Below are positions 7,171-18,048 of a stretch of DNA of 49,203 bases, piece by piece. Under the pieces are notes generated by a model. That model did not search any database. It saw nothing but the letters and a program-made list of their open reading frames with translations, and was not told the origin of the DNA. The translations under genes were made by a program, and so were the position numbers. Within the stretch, counting starts at the first letter, position 1. The number at the start of each line of letters is the position of its first letter. Source of the stretch: Geoalkalibacter sp. (GTDB lineage Bacteria; Desulfobacterota; Desulfuromonadia; Desulfuromonadales; Geoalkalibacteraceae); contig NZ_JAUVWH010000006.1 of the NCBI RefSeq assembly GCF_030604225.1, forward strand, positions 1 through 49,203. The letters run 5' to 3'.

Positions 7171-8364
7171 ATGGGAAAAGTACTGATTATCGGCGCCGGC
7201 GGCGTCAGCCAGGTGACGACCTGGAAGTGTGCCATGCTGCCTGAGGTTTTCGAGGAAATCTGCCTTGCCAGCCGCACCAAGTCCAAATGCGACAAGATTG
7301 CCGCCATGCTGCCGCGCCCCATCCGAACCGCGCAGCTCGACGCTGACAACCCTGAAGAAACCATCGCCCTGATCAAGGACTTCCAACCCGATCTGGTGGT
7401 CAACCTGGCGCTGCCCTACCAGGATCTCGCCATCATGGATGCCTGCCTGGCGACGGGCGTCGACTACCTCGACACCGCCAATTACGAACCGCCGGACACG
7501 GCCAAGTTCGAGTATAGCTGGCAGTGGGCCTACCATGACCGTTTCAAGGACAAGGGCATCATGGCGCTGCTCGGCAGCGGTTTTGATCCCGGCGTGACCA
7601 GCGTCATGACCATGCACGCCCTCAAGCACCATTTCGACGAGATCCATACCCTCGACATCATCGACTGCAACGCCGGCAGCCACGGCATGCCCTTCGCCAC
7701 CAACTTCAATCCGGAAATCAACATCCGCGAGGTCACGGCCAAGGGGCGCTTTTATGAAAACGGCCAATGGATCGAAACCGATCCGCTTTCGGTCAAGCGG
7801 CCCTTCGAAATGCCAGAGGGACTGGGCACCCTCAACATCTATCTGATGTACCACGAGGAGCTTGAATCCCTCGCCAAGTTCGTTCCTGGGCTCAAGCGTG
7901 CCCGCTTCTGGATGAGCTTTTCCGACAACTACCTCAAGCACCTGGAAGTTCTGCAGAATGTCGGAATGACGGGCATCGAGCCCGTCGAATTCCAGGGCCA
8001 GCAGATCATCCCCCTGCAATTTCTCAAGGCGCTATTGCCCGACCCGGCCTCCCTCGGCCCCCTGACCAAGGGCTACACCTGCATCGGCGTGATGGTCGAC
8101 GGCATCAAGGACGGCAAGCGGCGCAAGTATTACATCTACAATATCTGCGACCACCAGGCCTGCTACGCCGAGGTCAAGTCCCAGGCCATCTCCTACACCA
8201 CGGGCGTACCGGCCATGATCGGCGCCAAGCTCATGCTCACCGGCGCCTGGCGCGGCCAGGGCGTGTTCAATATCGAGCAGTTCGATCCCGATCCCTTCAT
8301 GGCCGACCTCAATCGCTTCGGCCTGCCCTGGAAGGAAGTCTTCGACCGGGGCCTGGAAGACTGA
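7171..8364 (+). CDS. Carboxynorspermidine/carboxyspermidine synthase (dehydrogenase)
   Basis: A 397-residue saccharopine-dehydrogenase-like enzyme with an N-terminal NAD(P) fold (VLIIGAGGVSQVT) and the long catalytic domain of the carboxynorspermidine dehydrogenase group (GSGFDPGVTSVM, CNAGSHGMPFATNFNP). It would reductively join aspartate semialdehyde to diaminopropane or putrescine. The neighbouring nspC decarboxylates the product, so the pair forms the alternative norspermidine/spermidine route used by many anaerobes. Which diamine is used cannot be read from sequence. A GGGAGG ribosome-binding site lies just upstream of the ATG. Confidence 0.88.
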   Translation: MGKVLIIGAGGVSQVTTWKCAMLPEVFEEICLASRTKSKCDKIAAMLPRPIRTAQLDADNPEETIALIKDFQPDLVVNLALPYQDLAIMDACLATGVDYLDTANYEPPDTAKFEYSWQWAYHDRFKDKGIMALLGSGFDPGVTSVMTMHALKHHFDEIHTLDIIDCNAGSHGMPFATNFNPEINIREVTAKGRFYENGQWIETDPLSVKRPFEMPEGLGTLNIYLMYHEELESLAKFVPGLKRARFWMSFSDNYLKHLEVLQNVGMTGIEPVEFQGQQIIPLQFLKALLPDPASLGPLTKGYTCIGVMVDGIKDGKRRKYYIYNICDHQACYAEVKSQAISYTTGVPAMIGAKLMLTGAWRGQGVFNIEQFDPDPFMADLNRFGLPWKEVFDRGLED

Positions 8365-8376
8365 TTCGCCACTGCA

Positions 8377-8413
8377 CGGCACAGCCCGGAAGCGACCGAT
8401 CCGGGCTGTGCCG
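8377..8413. other. 14-bp perfect stem-loop between the two polyamine genes
   Basis: Arms 8377-8390 and 8400-8413 are perfectly complementary (core CGGCACAGCCCGG) with a 9-base loop. No T-run follows, so it is not a standard terminator. It may stabilise the upstream mRNA or reduce nspC expression. Confidence 0.7.
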
Positions 8414-8439
8414 CCTTCATTCGCCAGGAAAATAAGTTG

Positions 8440-9603
<1,164 letters not shown>

Positions 9604-9696
9604 GTTCTTTTTTTTTCGCCACGCGCGCTTGCCGGATACAAATGGGCGGGTAAGATTTTGCCTTGGACCCGTTTTCAGCCGCTCAGGGAGGCGCTC

Positions 9697-10146
9697 ATGC
9701 TCAAGTCTCGGATGCTGGTGGATTACCGCAGGTTTCGCACGGCTCGCGTCCTCATCTTCGTGGATGTGAGCGACGGCAAGAAAGCGGCCCGCCTGCTGCG
9801 CGAACATGGCGAAGCCATCGAGCGGCTGACGGCGCGTTTTTCCGCGCAGCTGCTGATGGCCGAATCGGCCCTGATCGACCCCGAGCGCATTGTCGAGCAG
9901 GATGTGGCCGACGCCTGGCTGCTGTTGCGTCTCGAAGGCCCCAACCGCGCCCTCGCCACGCGCAAATATCCCCAGTATCTCAATCTGGATGCCCGCCCCG
10001 ACTGGGAGAATTACGCCTTTCAGGAGTTGGTGCGCCAGATCCGCGAAACCCGCGACATCAACGATCAGGTCGCGGGCCATTACAACCGCTACAGCTTCAC
10101 AGCCCCGGCCGGCCTGGCCGAGGAATCGCGACCCGGCATTTCCTGA
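9697..10146 (+). CDS. Uncharacterised 149-residue protein upstream of upp
   Basis: I do not recognise this protein. From the ATG at 9697, preceded by CAGGGAGG, it is a soluble, charged protein with no signal peptide or membrane span. Its N-terminal part reads like a small alpha/beta domain (ARVLIFVDVSDGKKAARLL), and the C-terminus is rich in polar residues. An upstream ATG in frame at 9658 has no ribosome-binding site. It lies 45 bases before upp on the same strand, so it may be cotranscribed with the uracil salvage genes, but nothing in the sequence ties it to pyrimidines. Confidence 0.6.
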   Translation: MLKSRMLVDYRRFRTARVLIFVDVSDGKKAARLLREHGEAIERLTARFSAQLLMAESALIDPERIVEQDVADAWLLLRLEGPNRALATRKYPQYLNLDARPDWENYAFQELVRQIRETRDINDQVAGHYNRYSFTAPAGLAEESRPGIS

Positions 10147-10191
10147 TTCCATTTTCGCGCCAGCCGACATGCTTTCTTGAGGAGTTCCAAC

Positions 10192-10815
10192 GTGGTTCAT
10201 GAAATCAGCCACCCGCTGGTCCAGCACAAGCTTGGCCTGATGCGCCGCCAGGACATCAGCACCAAAGCCTTTCGCGAACTGGCCGCCGAGGTTGCCATGC
10301 TGCTCACCTACGAAGCGACCAAGGGCCTGGAAATGGAGACCGTCGTCGAGGAGGGCTGGGCCGGCCCCGTGGAGGTGCGGCGCATCAAGGGCAAGAAGAT
10401 CACCGTGGTGCCGATCCTGCGCGCCGGTCTGGGGATGATGGAGGGCGTGCTGAGCCTGATTCCCAGCGCGAAGGTCAGCGTCGTCGGCCTTTATCGCGAT
10501 GAGCACACCCTGGAGCCGGTGCGCTACTTTGAAAAAATGACCAGTTGCGTCGAGGAACGCATGGCCCTGATTCTTGATCCCATGCTCGCCACCGGGGGCA
10601 CCCTGGTGGCCACCGTTGACCTGCTCAAGGCCGCCGGCTGCCGCAGAATCATGGGATTGTTCCTGGTCGCCGCGCCCGAGGGCATCGCCCGCATCACCAG
10701 CGCTCACCCCGACGTGGATATCTACATCGCCGCCGTCGATGAGCGGCTCAACGAGCAGGGCTATATTTTGCCCGGCCTCGGCGACGCCGGCGACAAGATC
10801 TTCGGCACCAAGTAA
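10192..10815 (+). CDS. upp: Uracil phosphoribosyltransferase
   Basis: Upp converts uracil and PRPP to UMP in the salvage pathway. The 207-residue product has family motifs [14 protein letters not shown] at the start, [13 protein letters not shown], and the PRPP loop [15 protein letters not shown] at 10192 is chosen as start because TGAGGAG lies 7-13 bases upstream and homologues begin with this sequence. uraA follows 24 bases downstream, giving a transport-plus-salvage pair. Confidence 0.95.
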   Translation: MVHEISHPLVQHKLGLMRRQDISTKAFRELAAEVAMLLTYEATKGLEMETVVEEGWAGPVEVRRIKGKKITVVPILRAGLGMMEGVLSLIPSAKVSVVGLYRDEHTLEPVRYFEKMTSCVEERMALILDPMLATGGTLVATVDLLKAAGCRRIMGLFLVAAPEGIARITSAHPDVDIYIAAVDERLNEQGYILPGLGDAGDKIFGTK

Positions 10816-10839
10816 ACCGATATCCGCGAGAAACCCGCC

Positions 10840-12102
10840 ATGCTTCAAGACCCCTCGCCCAGCGATTACCAGTTCCGCCTGCGCGATAGCCTGATCGGCG
10901 CGCAGATGCTCTTCGTCGCCTTCGGCGCCCTGGTGCTCGTGCCCCTGCTCACCGGACTCGACGCCAACGTCGCGCTGTTCACCGCCGGCGCCGGCACCCT
11001 GGTTTTTCAGGTTCTGACCCGGCGCATGGTGCCGGTATTTCTCGCTTCATCCTTCGCCTTCATCGCGCCCATTCTCTACGGCGTACAGACTTGGGGCGTT
11101 CCCGCCACCCTGTGCGGACTGGTCGCGGCGGGATTTTTCTATGTAATTCTCAGCTTGTTCATTCGCTGGCGCGGCGTCGGCACCTTGCAGCGCCTGCTGC
11201 CGCCGGTGGTGACCGGCCCGGTGATCATGGTCATCGGCCTGGTGTTGGCGCCGGTGGCCGTCAATCTGGCCTTGGGCCGCAGCGGCGACGGTGCCGTTGA
11301 ACTGGTCGCGCGCGGCCCGGCCCTGCTGGTCTCCATGGGCGCGCTGACAACCGTGGTACTGGCCTCGCTGCTGGGACGCGGATTCGTGCGGCTGGTGCCG
11401 ATTTTGCTGGGGATCGGGGTGGGGTATGTGCTGGCCCTGCCCTTTGGCCTGGTGGATTTTTCCGGGGTACGGGACGCGGCCTGGTTGGCCCTGCCGGCCT
11501 TCGTTTTGCCGGAGTGGAACTGGCGCGCGGTGCTGTTCATCGTTCCCGTCGCCATCGCCCCGGCCATCGAGCATTTCGGCGACATCCTCGCCATCAGTTC
11601 CGTGACCGAGCGCAACTACCTGAAGAACCCCGGTGTCCACCGCACCCTCATGGGCGACGGCCTGGCCACGATCCTTGCCTCATCCCTGGGCGGGCCGCCC
11701 AACACCACCTACTCGGAGGTCACCGGCGCCGTGGCCCTCACGCGGCTGACCAATCCGGCCATCATGACCTGGGCGGCGCTCTCGGCCATCTGCCTCTCGT
11801 TCGTCGACAAGCTGGGCGCCCTGCTGCGCACCATCCCCACCCCGGTCATGGGCGGCATCATGCTGCTGCTCTTCGGTGCAATCCTGGTGGTGGGGCTCAG
11901 CTCCCTGGCGCGCTGCGGCGAGGATCTGATGGAGCCGCGCAACCTGGCCATCATTTCCCTGATCGTGGTGTTCGGGGTGGGCGGCATGACCTTCTCCGCC
12001 GGTCAGTTCGTCATCGAGGGCATCGGCCTGGCCGGCTTGCTCGGCGTGCTGCTCAACCTGCTGCTGCCGCGCCCTTCCCGCTCAGCCCGAGAAGCTCGTT
12101 GA
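10840..12102 (+). CDS. uraA: Uracil/xanthine permease family transporter
   Basis: A 420-residue NCS2-family permease, strongly hydrophobic with about 12-14 predicted membrane spans. Family features include the N-terminal amphipathic start, FGALVLVPLLTG, and the conserved substrate-region segments VAIAPAIEHFGDI and GGPPNTTYSEV. Next to upp, uracil is the probable substrate, taken up by proton symport. The last 50 bases overlap the 3' end of ftsH on the opposite strand. Confidence 0.92.
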   Translation: MLQDPSPSDYQFRLRDSLIGAQMLFVAFGALVLVPLLTGLDANVALFTAGAGTLVFQVLTRRMVPVFLASSFAFIAPILYGVQTWGVPATLCGLVAAGFFYVILSLFIRWRGVGTLQRLLPPVVTGPVIMVIGLVLAPVAVNLALGRSGDGAVELVARGPALLVSMGALTTVVLASLLGRGFVRLVPILLGIGVGYVLALPFGLVDFSGVRDAAWLALPAFVLPEWNWRAVLFIVPVAIAPAIEHFGDILAISSVTERNYLKNPGVHRTLMGDGLATILASSLGGPPNTTYSEVTGAVALTRLTNPAIMTWAALSAICLSFVDKLGALLRTIPTPVMGGIMLLLFGAILVVGLSSLARCGEDLMEPRNLAIISLIVVFGVGGMTFSAGQFVIEGIGLAGLLGVLLNLLLPRPSRSAREAR

Positions 12103-13933
12103 CCCTCTCGCCGTCAAGGGTTTCTTCCTCGAGCAGGGCCTTGGCCAGCTTGTTCAGCAGATCGGCTTTCTCCGCGATGATCCCTTCGGCGGCCGTCTCG
12201 CCGGCCTTGAGAAAATTCTCGATTTCCTGATCGATCCGCCACGCCATCTCTTCGCTGAAGGTCTTTTCCGTCGCCAGTTTTCGCCCGAGGAAGGGGTGCT
12301 CCTCACCGCGACTCAAGGCCACCGGCCCGATTCGCTCACTCATGCCCCATTGGCAAACCATCTTCTCCGCCAGTTCCGTCGCCTGCTTGAGATCGTTCTG
12401 CGCGCCGGTGGACACTTCGCCGAACTCAGCCTTCTCCGCCGCCCTGCCGCCCAGGCAAACCGCGATGCGCGCTTCCAGATAGGAGCGCGGATAGTGGTAG
12501 CGATCATCCTGCGGCAATTGCTGGGTCACACCCAGGGCCTGCCCGCGCGGGATGATGGACACCTTGTGCACGGGGTCCGCGCCGGAGGTGAATTTGGCCA
12601 CCAGGGCATGTCCCGCTTCATGATAGGCGGTGATGCGCTTTTCCTTCTCGGTCAACATCAGCTTGCGCTCGGCACCCATGAGGATGCGGTCCTTGGCCTT
12701 TTCCAGGTGGCGCATGCTCACTTCCGAAGCATTCTCGCGAGCGGCGATCAGCGCCGCCTCGTTGATCAGGCTTTCCAGGTCGGCGCCGCACATGCCCGGC
12801 GTGCCGCGCGCCAGCACCCGCAGATCCACATCCGCCGCCAGGGGCACATGGCGGCTGTGGACCTTGAGGATTTCCTCGCGCGCCCGCCAGTCGGGCCGAT
12901 CCACCACCACCTGACGATCGAAACGCCCCGGACGCAGGAGGGCTGTATCAAGAACATCGGGGCGGTTGGTGGCGGCCATGACGATCACCTCGGAATGGGG
13001 CTCGAAGCCGTCGAGTTCCGAGAGCAACTGATTGAGGGTCTGTTCGCGTTCGTCGCTGCCCCCGCCCAGGCCGGTGCCGCGGGAACGGCCGACGGCATCG
13101 AGTTCGTCGATGAAGATGATGCTCGGCGCGTTTTTCTTGGCGCTGGTGAACAGGTCGCGCACCCGGCTGGCGCCCACCCCGACGAACATTTCGATGAATT
13201 GCGAGGCGGAAATGGAAAAAAACGGCACCCCCGCCTCGCCGGCCACGGCCCGGGCCAGCAGCGTTTTTCCGGTGCCGGGCGGTCCCACCAGCAACACCCC
13301 GCGCGGCACCTTGCCGCCGATGCGCTTGAATTTTGCGGGCTCGCGCAGAAAATCCACCACTTCCTTGAGTTCCTGCTTGGCTTCGACCAGGCCGGCCACG
13401 TTGTCGAAGGTCACCTTGGAGGTTTCCTGGGTGTAGAGTTTGGCTCCCGACTTGGAGAAACTGCTCATGAATCCGCCCGGCCCGCCCTTGCCGCGCATGC
13501 TGCGCAGGACGAACCACCAAACCCCGAAAATCAGCAGCCAGGGCAGCAGGTAAAGAAAGGCCGTGGACCAGGGCGACGGACTGGCCTCGGGCTTGACGTG
13601 CACCACCACGCCGCCCTCTTCCAGTTCCTCCATCAGTCGCGGATCCTGGAAAGGCGGCAAGGTGGTGCGAAACTCCTCGGAGAGCACCGGTTTAGCGTCC
13701 GGGCCCGGGGACGCGGCATCGGTGGTGGTCAGGGCGGCGCGGAAGCGACCACTGACCGCCGCGCCCTGCATCCACACCTCCGCCACATTACCCGCGCGCA
13801 GTTCCTGCTTGAACTGGCTGTAGCTGATTTCCAAGGGTGCCGACGGGGGAGGAACGGTTGCGACGTAAAGCAGATTGAAGGCGATCAGCAGCAGAAAAAG
13901 AATAGTGAGCTGTTTCCAGGGCCCTTTGTTCAT
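12053..13933 (-). CDS. ftsH: ATP-dependent zinc metalloprotease FtsH
   Basis: A membrane AAA+ protease that degrades misfolded and regulatory membrane proteins. The product (626 residues) has two membrane spans (about 8-26 and 125-143) flanking a periplasmic domain. The AAA module follows, with Walker A GPPGTGKT (217-224), Walker B IIFIDE (272-277) and the second region of homology ATNRPDVLD. The zinc site is HEAGH (438-442) with Asp514 as the likely third ligand. ATG 13933 is preferred to the GTG at 13936 on ribosome-binding-site spacing. A TTGACA about 75 bases upstream, followed by CCATCC, could be a heat-shock-type promoter, but the match is weak. The 3' end overlaps uraA convergently by 50 bases. 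Confidence 0.97.
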   Translation of the reverse strand: MNKGPWKQLTILFLLLIAFNLLYVATVPPPSAPLEISYSQFKQELRAGNVAEVWMQGAAVSGRFRAALTTTDAASPGPDAKPVLSEEFRTTLPPFQDPRLMEELEEGGVVVHVKPEASPSPWSTAFLYLLPWLLIFGVWWFVLRSMRGKGGPGGFMSSFSKSGAKLYTQETSKVTFDNVAGLVEAKQELKEVVDFLREPAKFKRIGGKVPRGVLLVGPPGTGKTLLARAVAGEAGVPFFSISASQFIEMFVGVGASRVRDLFTSAKKNAPSIIFIDELDAVGRSRGTGLGGGSDEREQTLNQLLSELDGFEPHSEVIVMAATNRPDVLDTALLRPGRFDRQVVVDRPDWRAREEILKVHSRHVPLAADVDLRVLARGTPGMCGADLESLINEAALIAARENASEVSMRHLEKAKDRILMGAERKLMLTEKEKRITAYHEAGHALVAKFTSGADPVHKVSIIPRGQALGVTQQLPQDDRYHYPRSYLEARIAVCLGGRAAEKAEFGEVSTGAQNDLKQATELAEKMVCQWGMSERIGPVALSRGEEHPFLGRKLATEKTFSEEMAWRIDQEIENFLKAGETAAEGIIAEKADLLNKLAKALLEEETLDGERVNELLGLSGKGAAAAG

Positions 13934-14024
13934 CACGTCTTCCTGAAGGGACAGCGAAGTTGATGGATGATTTACCTAAAGGATGGAAGCGGCGGGGCGG
14001 ATTGTCAAATTCGGCGGGGCATTT

Positions 14025-15350
14025 TCAGCGGGCGCGCTCGCGCCGGTCGAGGTGATAATTGCTGCCCGGGCGGGTCTTGACGAAGTCCTTGATTTCCGCG
14101 GCGACCCGCGCGATCTCGGCGGGTGAATGGATATCGCGGCGCGCGTCGCTGACCACGGCGATGGAGATGGTCATCAGAGGAAACTGGCGCGTCTGGCCAT
14201 AACGATCGATGCCGGTAATAAAACCCTGCCGGCGGTCCTCCTCGCTGTAAAACTCCGGGATCATTGCGTCGAAGCGCTGGATGACATGCCGGCAGATGGC
14301 TTCGGCCCGCTCGTCTTCGGTGATGAACACAAAATCGTCACCGCCGATGTGGCCGATGAAATCGTTTTCTCCACCGACCTCGCCCCGCACGGCGGCCAGC
14401 AGATCGGCCACCGCCTTGATCACCTCGCTGCCGCGGGCATAGCCATAGTGATCGTTGAAGGCCTTGAAATCATCCAGGTCGATGTAGCACAGGGCAAAAC
14501 GCACATCGCGTTTGATGCGGTCGGTGAGCGCCCGTTCGATGGCGATATTGCCCGGCAGATAAGTCAGGGGACTGGCGTCGAGGCAGAGCTGCTCGGACAT
14601 TTTGAGTTTCTGCGCCATGGCTTCAAAGCTTTTGGCCAGATCTTCCAGGGCGTCGCCGGTGCGCAGCCCGAGATTGAGATCGAAATTGCCCTTGCCGACC
14701 ATGAAGGTGGCTTCCTTGAGTTTGCGGATGCCCCCGTTGAGTTGCAGCGCGGTGAGAATCACCGCCACCAGACCGCAGAGCACGCCGAAGAGTGAGGTGA
14801 AGAACACCGCCGTCGATACTCCTGAGGAAAAACCGCGCAGGGAAATGAGCTCGGCGTCCAGGGTGCGCTGCGCCGCCAGGTGCAAGGTATCGAGCAGCCC
14901 ATGAAGGTGTCCGGCCTGGGGCCCCAGCACCGTCGCGGCGCGCTTTTTCGCCTCCCCGGCCCGGCCGCCGGCGACCAGTTCGATCTGCTGCTCGAACTGG
15001 TCGAGGTAGAGAGCGTAGCCGGACCGCAGTTCGTCCAAGCGCGTGGAACCCGGCAGATGCACGGAGGCACGCAGCAACCCCTGGTCGAACTGACGCCGAT
15101 AGTACTGAAACAGGTTGAGAACCCCCGGCGAGGGCGATTCAGGATAGATCTCGGCGCATTGCTCCAGGGAACTCATGGCGGTCTGCAGGCCGCGGATGGC
15201 GGTGGTTGCCTGGACGGACTGGTTGAGGATGAGCTGCGACGTTTCGGATACCCGGTGCAGGTAGAGCAGGGCGTGCCAGGATGCCCCCACCAGAAAGACG
15301 GCGAGAATTAGGTAGCCGGAGAGGATTTTCAGCGAGATGGACAAACGCAC
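14025..15350 (-). CDS. Membrane sensor with HAMP-like linker and GGDDF-type GGDEF domain
   Basis: A 441-residue protein: N-terminal membrane span (about 7-27), a periplasmic helical domain, a second span (about 178-200), a HAMP-like linker, then a GGDEF-family domain. The active-site loop reads GHIGGDDFVF, so the usual second acidic position is Asp (GGDDF). The I-site arginine is absent (GEND at the RxxD position). It may be a weak or non-canonical diguanylate cyclase, or only a c-di-GMP/GTP-binding sensor. The start is GTG with AAGGA 9-10 bases upstream. A stem-loop at 15383-15417 separates it from the zinc-ribbon gene. Confidence 0.8.
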   Translation of the reverse strand: MRLSISLKILSGYLILAVFLVGASWHALLYLHRVSETSQLILNQSVQATTAIRGLQTAMSSLEQCAEIYPESPSPGVLNLFQYYRRQFDQGLLRASVHLPGSTRLDELRSGYALYLDQFEQQIELVAGGRAGEAKKRAATVLGPQAGHLHGLLDTLHLAAQRTLDAELISLRGFSSGVSTAVFFTSLFGVLCGLVAVILTALQLNGGIRKLKEATFMVGKGNFDLNLGLRTGDALEDLAKSFEAMAQKLKMSEQLCLDASPLTYLPGNIAIERALTDRIKRDVRFALCYIDLDDFKAFNDHYGYARGSEVIKAVADLLAAVRGEVGGENDFIGHIGGDDFVFITEDERAEAICRHVIQRFDAMIPEFYSEEDRRQGFITGIDRYGQTRQFPLMTISIAVVSDARRDIHSPAEIARVAAEIKDFVKTRPGSNYHLDRRERAR

Positions 15351-15382
15351 CGACGACGATTCCTTGCCTGAGGAGAATCCAA

Positions 15383-15417
15383 AGCCCCTGCCGGGCGACG
15401 GGAGGCCCGCAGGGGCT
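15383..15417 (-). terminator. GC-rich stem-loop before the GGDEF gene
   Basis: Arms AGCCCCTGCCGGGC (15383-15396, one bulged base) and GCCCGCAGGGGCT (15405-15417) pair almost perfectly. On the minus strand the stem is followed by only a short TTT. It is probably a weak terminator or attenuator after the zinc-ribbon gene; its end lies 32 bases before the GTG of the next gene. Confidence 0.5.
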
Positions 15418-15449
15418 CGGACAGCGCCGGGAACAAGCTGGAAGTGGCC

Positions 15450-15761
15450 CTAACCGGCCTTGCGATCTTCCTCCGCCTGGAACCAGCGCTGGAACCAGGT
15501 CCGATGATCCTTTTCGGCAAGGATCTGCAAATCTTTAGGACCAAGCCACACGCCGCCGCAATCCGGGCACTTGTCGAGAGGCACCTCGCGAAACACCATC
15601 TTTTCCAGGGGTTCGCCACACTTGGGACAGCGGTCCTGGCAGCATTCCCGGATCAGTCGTTCCTTGGAGTCCTCGCGCAAGCGGGCGATTTTTTCCGCTT
15701 CCAGCTTGCGGAAATATTGATTTTCCAGCGCTTTTTTTCTTTCTTCCCAGAGATCGGTCAT
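15450..15761 (-). CDS. Small zf-TFIIB-type zinc-ribbon protein
   Basis: A 103-residue protein with a charged helical N-terminal half (WEERKKALENQYFRKLEAEK) and a zinc ribbon: Cys45 and Cys48 (CPKCG), Cys65 and Cys68 (CPDCGGVWL). The CPxCxGVWL pattern is that of the bacterial zf-TFIIB family, whose function is unknown. ATG 15761 is chosen; an in-frame start at 15779 adds six residues without a better ribosome-binding site. A near-consensus promoter (15799-15826) lies directly upstream, so the gene can be transcribed apart from its upstream neighbour. Confidence 0.85.
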   Translation of the reverse strand: MTDLWEERKKALENQYFRKLEAEKIARLREDSKERLIRECCQDRCPKCGEPLEKMVFREVPLDKCPDCGGVWLGPKDLQILAEKDHRTWFQRWFQAEEDRKAG

Positions 15762-15798
15762 AAGCATCACCCAAGGCAAGGGGTTGATTTTATTTCTA

Positions 15799-15826
15799 AT
15801 TATAGCGGATCCGGAAACTCTGGCAA
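15799..15826 (-). promoter_or_regulatory. Strong sigma70-type promoter of the zinc-ribbon gene
   Basis: On the minus strand TTGCCA (15821-15826) and a perfect TATAAT (15799-15804) are separated by 16 bases. The start codon follows 38 bases after the -10. Confidence 0.75.
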
Positions 15827-15851
15827 GGCCGCCGCGCTCCTGGTGCGAGGG

Positions 15852-16781
15852 TCAGGCATCCACCCGGTAGCAACCGGCGCCGAAGGAAGCGCCCTTGCCC
15901 AATTGCAACAGGGATCCCAGATGCAACAACCAGCCCAGGCAGGGCAGGGACTCGCCCTCCACCCTCAGGCGCCCGACAAGGCCGCCGAGTTCCTGGGGGC
16001 CGGCCTGGCCGTCGAGGGTGCGCCAGTCCTGCCAGTGCAACTCATTGCCCAGGATCAGCACCTCACCAGCGGCCCTCTGCCAGGGGCGAGGATCGGCAAT
16101 GATCTCCAGGCCGCAGTGCGCATGGATCATGGAGGTGACCCGGCGCAGGATGAAGGGAAAGAGGCTCGCGAAGGTCGGACGAAACAGGGGACGGCCTTGG
16201 GACAGAAGCCGCGCCGGGGTGACGAATTCCAGGCAGGCCTGCTCGCCGAGGACGGGCAGGGACTCAAGCCACCAGGCGGCGGAGAGGATGGGCGGCACCA
16301 GGGGACCGGCGGAGCGGCCGCGTTTCCAGAGCCATTGTTGATCCCCACCGGGTTTGCGCGCGGCCATGGCCGTCAACTCGAAGCGCCCCTCGCCGCGATT
16401 GAGGCCGCTGCCGCCCAGGGCCCTGAGGGTTTCGGCAAAAGCACCGAGAAACTGAATGCCCCGCCCCCAGAACAGGACACTCAGGGACATCTGGTCGCCT
16501 TCCTCATAAGCATCGCACAAGGCAAGATCGGGATGGATGACGAAGGACGGGCCGGGCCGCTGAAAACGCTTTACCGCAGCGGGGTCGGTGCTCAGGGGCG
16601 GATCGAAGAGCGCCGCGAAGGCCTCGCCGTCTCCCAGGGTGAGAAGCCCCGCCGCACGCAGATCGCGCCGCACGCGCAACAGGCGCGGCAGGTCGAAATC
16701 GAAGGCCTCCTGGAATTCCAGGGTGAAATCGACCAGCACGAAATCCACATCGGCCAGGGCGCGGGGCGCCGCAAGGGTCAT
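15852..16781 (-). CDS. Stand-alone Cas6-like RAMP protein
   Basis: A 309-residue protein resembling the CRISPR Cas6 group (PF10040-type). The first half contains FDPPLSTDP and a KRFQRPGPSFVIHP segment, then GDQMSLSVLFWGR and GSGLNRGEGRFEL. The C-terminal RAMP domain ends in the glycine-rich loop LGKGASFGAGCYRV, which in Cas6 contacts RNA. Cas6 enzymes cleave pre-crRNA, but no CRISPR repeats and no other cas gene are in this window. A catalytic His cannot be assigned by eye; IHAHCG is one candidate. ATG 16781 is used; a TTG at 16787 is possible, and neither has a clear ribosome-binding site. It is divergent from tgt. Confidence 0.8.
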   Translation of the reverse strand: MTLAAPRALADVDFVLVDFTLEFQEAFDFDLPRLLRVRRDLRAAGLLTLGDGEAFAALFDPPLSTDPAAVKRFQRPGPSFVIHPDLALCDAYEEGDQMSLSVLFWGRGIQFLGAFAETLRALGGSGLNRGEGRFELTAMAARKPGGDQQWLWKRGRSAGPLVPPILSAAWWLESLPVLGEQACLEFVTPARLLSQGRPLFRPTFASLFPFILRRVTSMIHAHCGLEIIADPRPWQRAAGEVLILGNELHWQDWRTLDGQAGPQELGGLVGRLRVEGESLPCLGWLLHLGSLLQLGKGASFGAGCYRVDA

Positions 16782-16793
16782 GTCCAAGTGAAA

Positions 16794-16822
16794 TTGCCTT
16801 TAACGCGGCTTTCTGTTATGGT
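16794..16822 (+). promoter_or_regulatory. Likely tgt promoter
   Basis: TTGCCT (16794-16799) and TATGGT (16817-16822) are 17 bases apart and lie 78 bases before the tgt ATG, just outside the start of the divergent Cas6-like gene. Confidence 0.5.
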
Positions 16823-16860
16823 ACCGGGCCGTAAGAAACCCCCGTGGCCGTCCGGCCTAG

Positions 16861-18021
<1,161 letters not shown>

Positions 18022-18048
18022 GGCGCCCGACCTCCCCGATCCCAAAGA

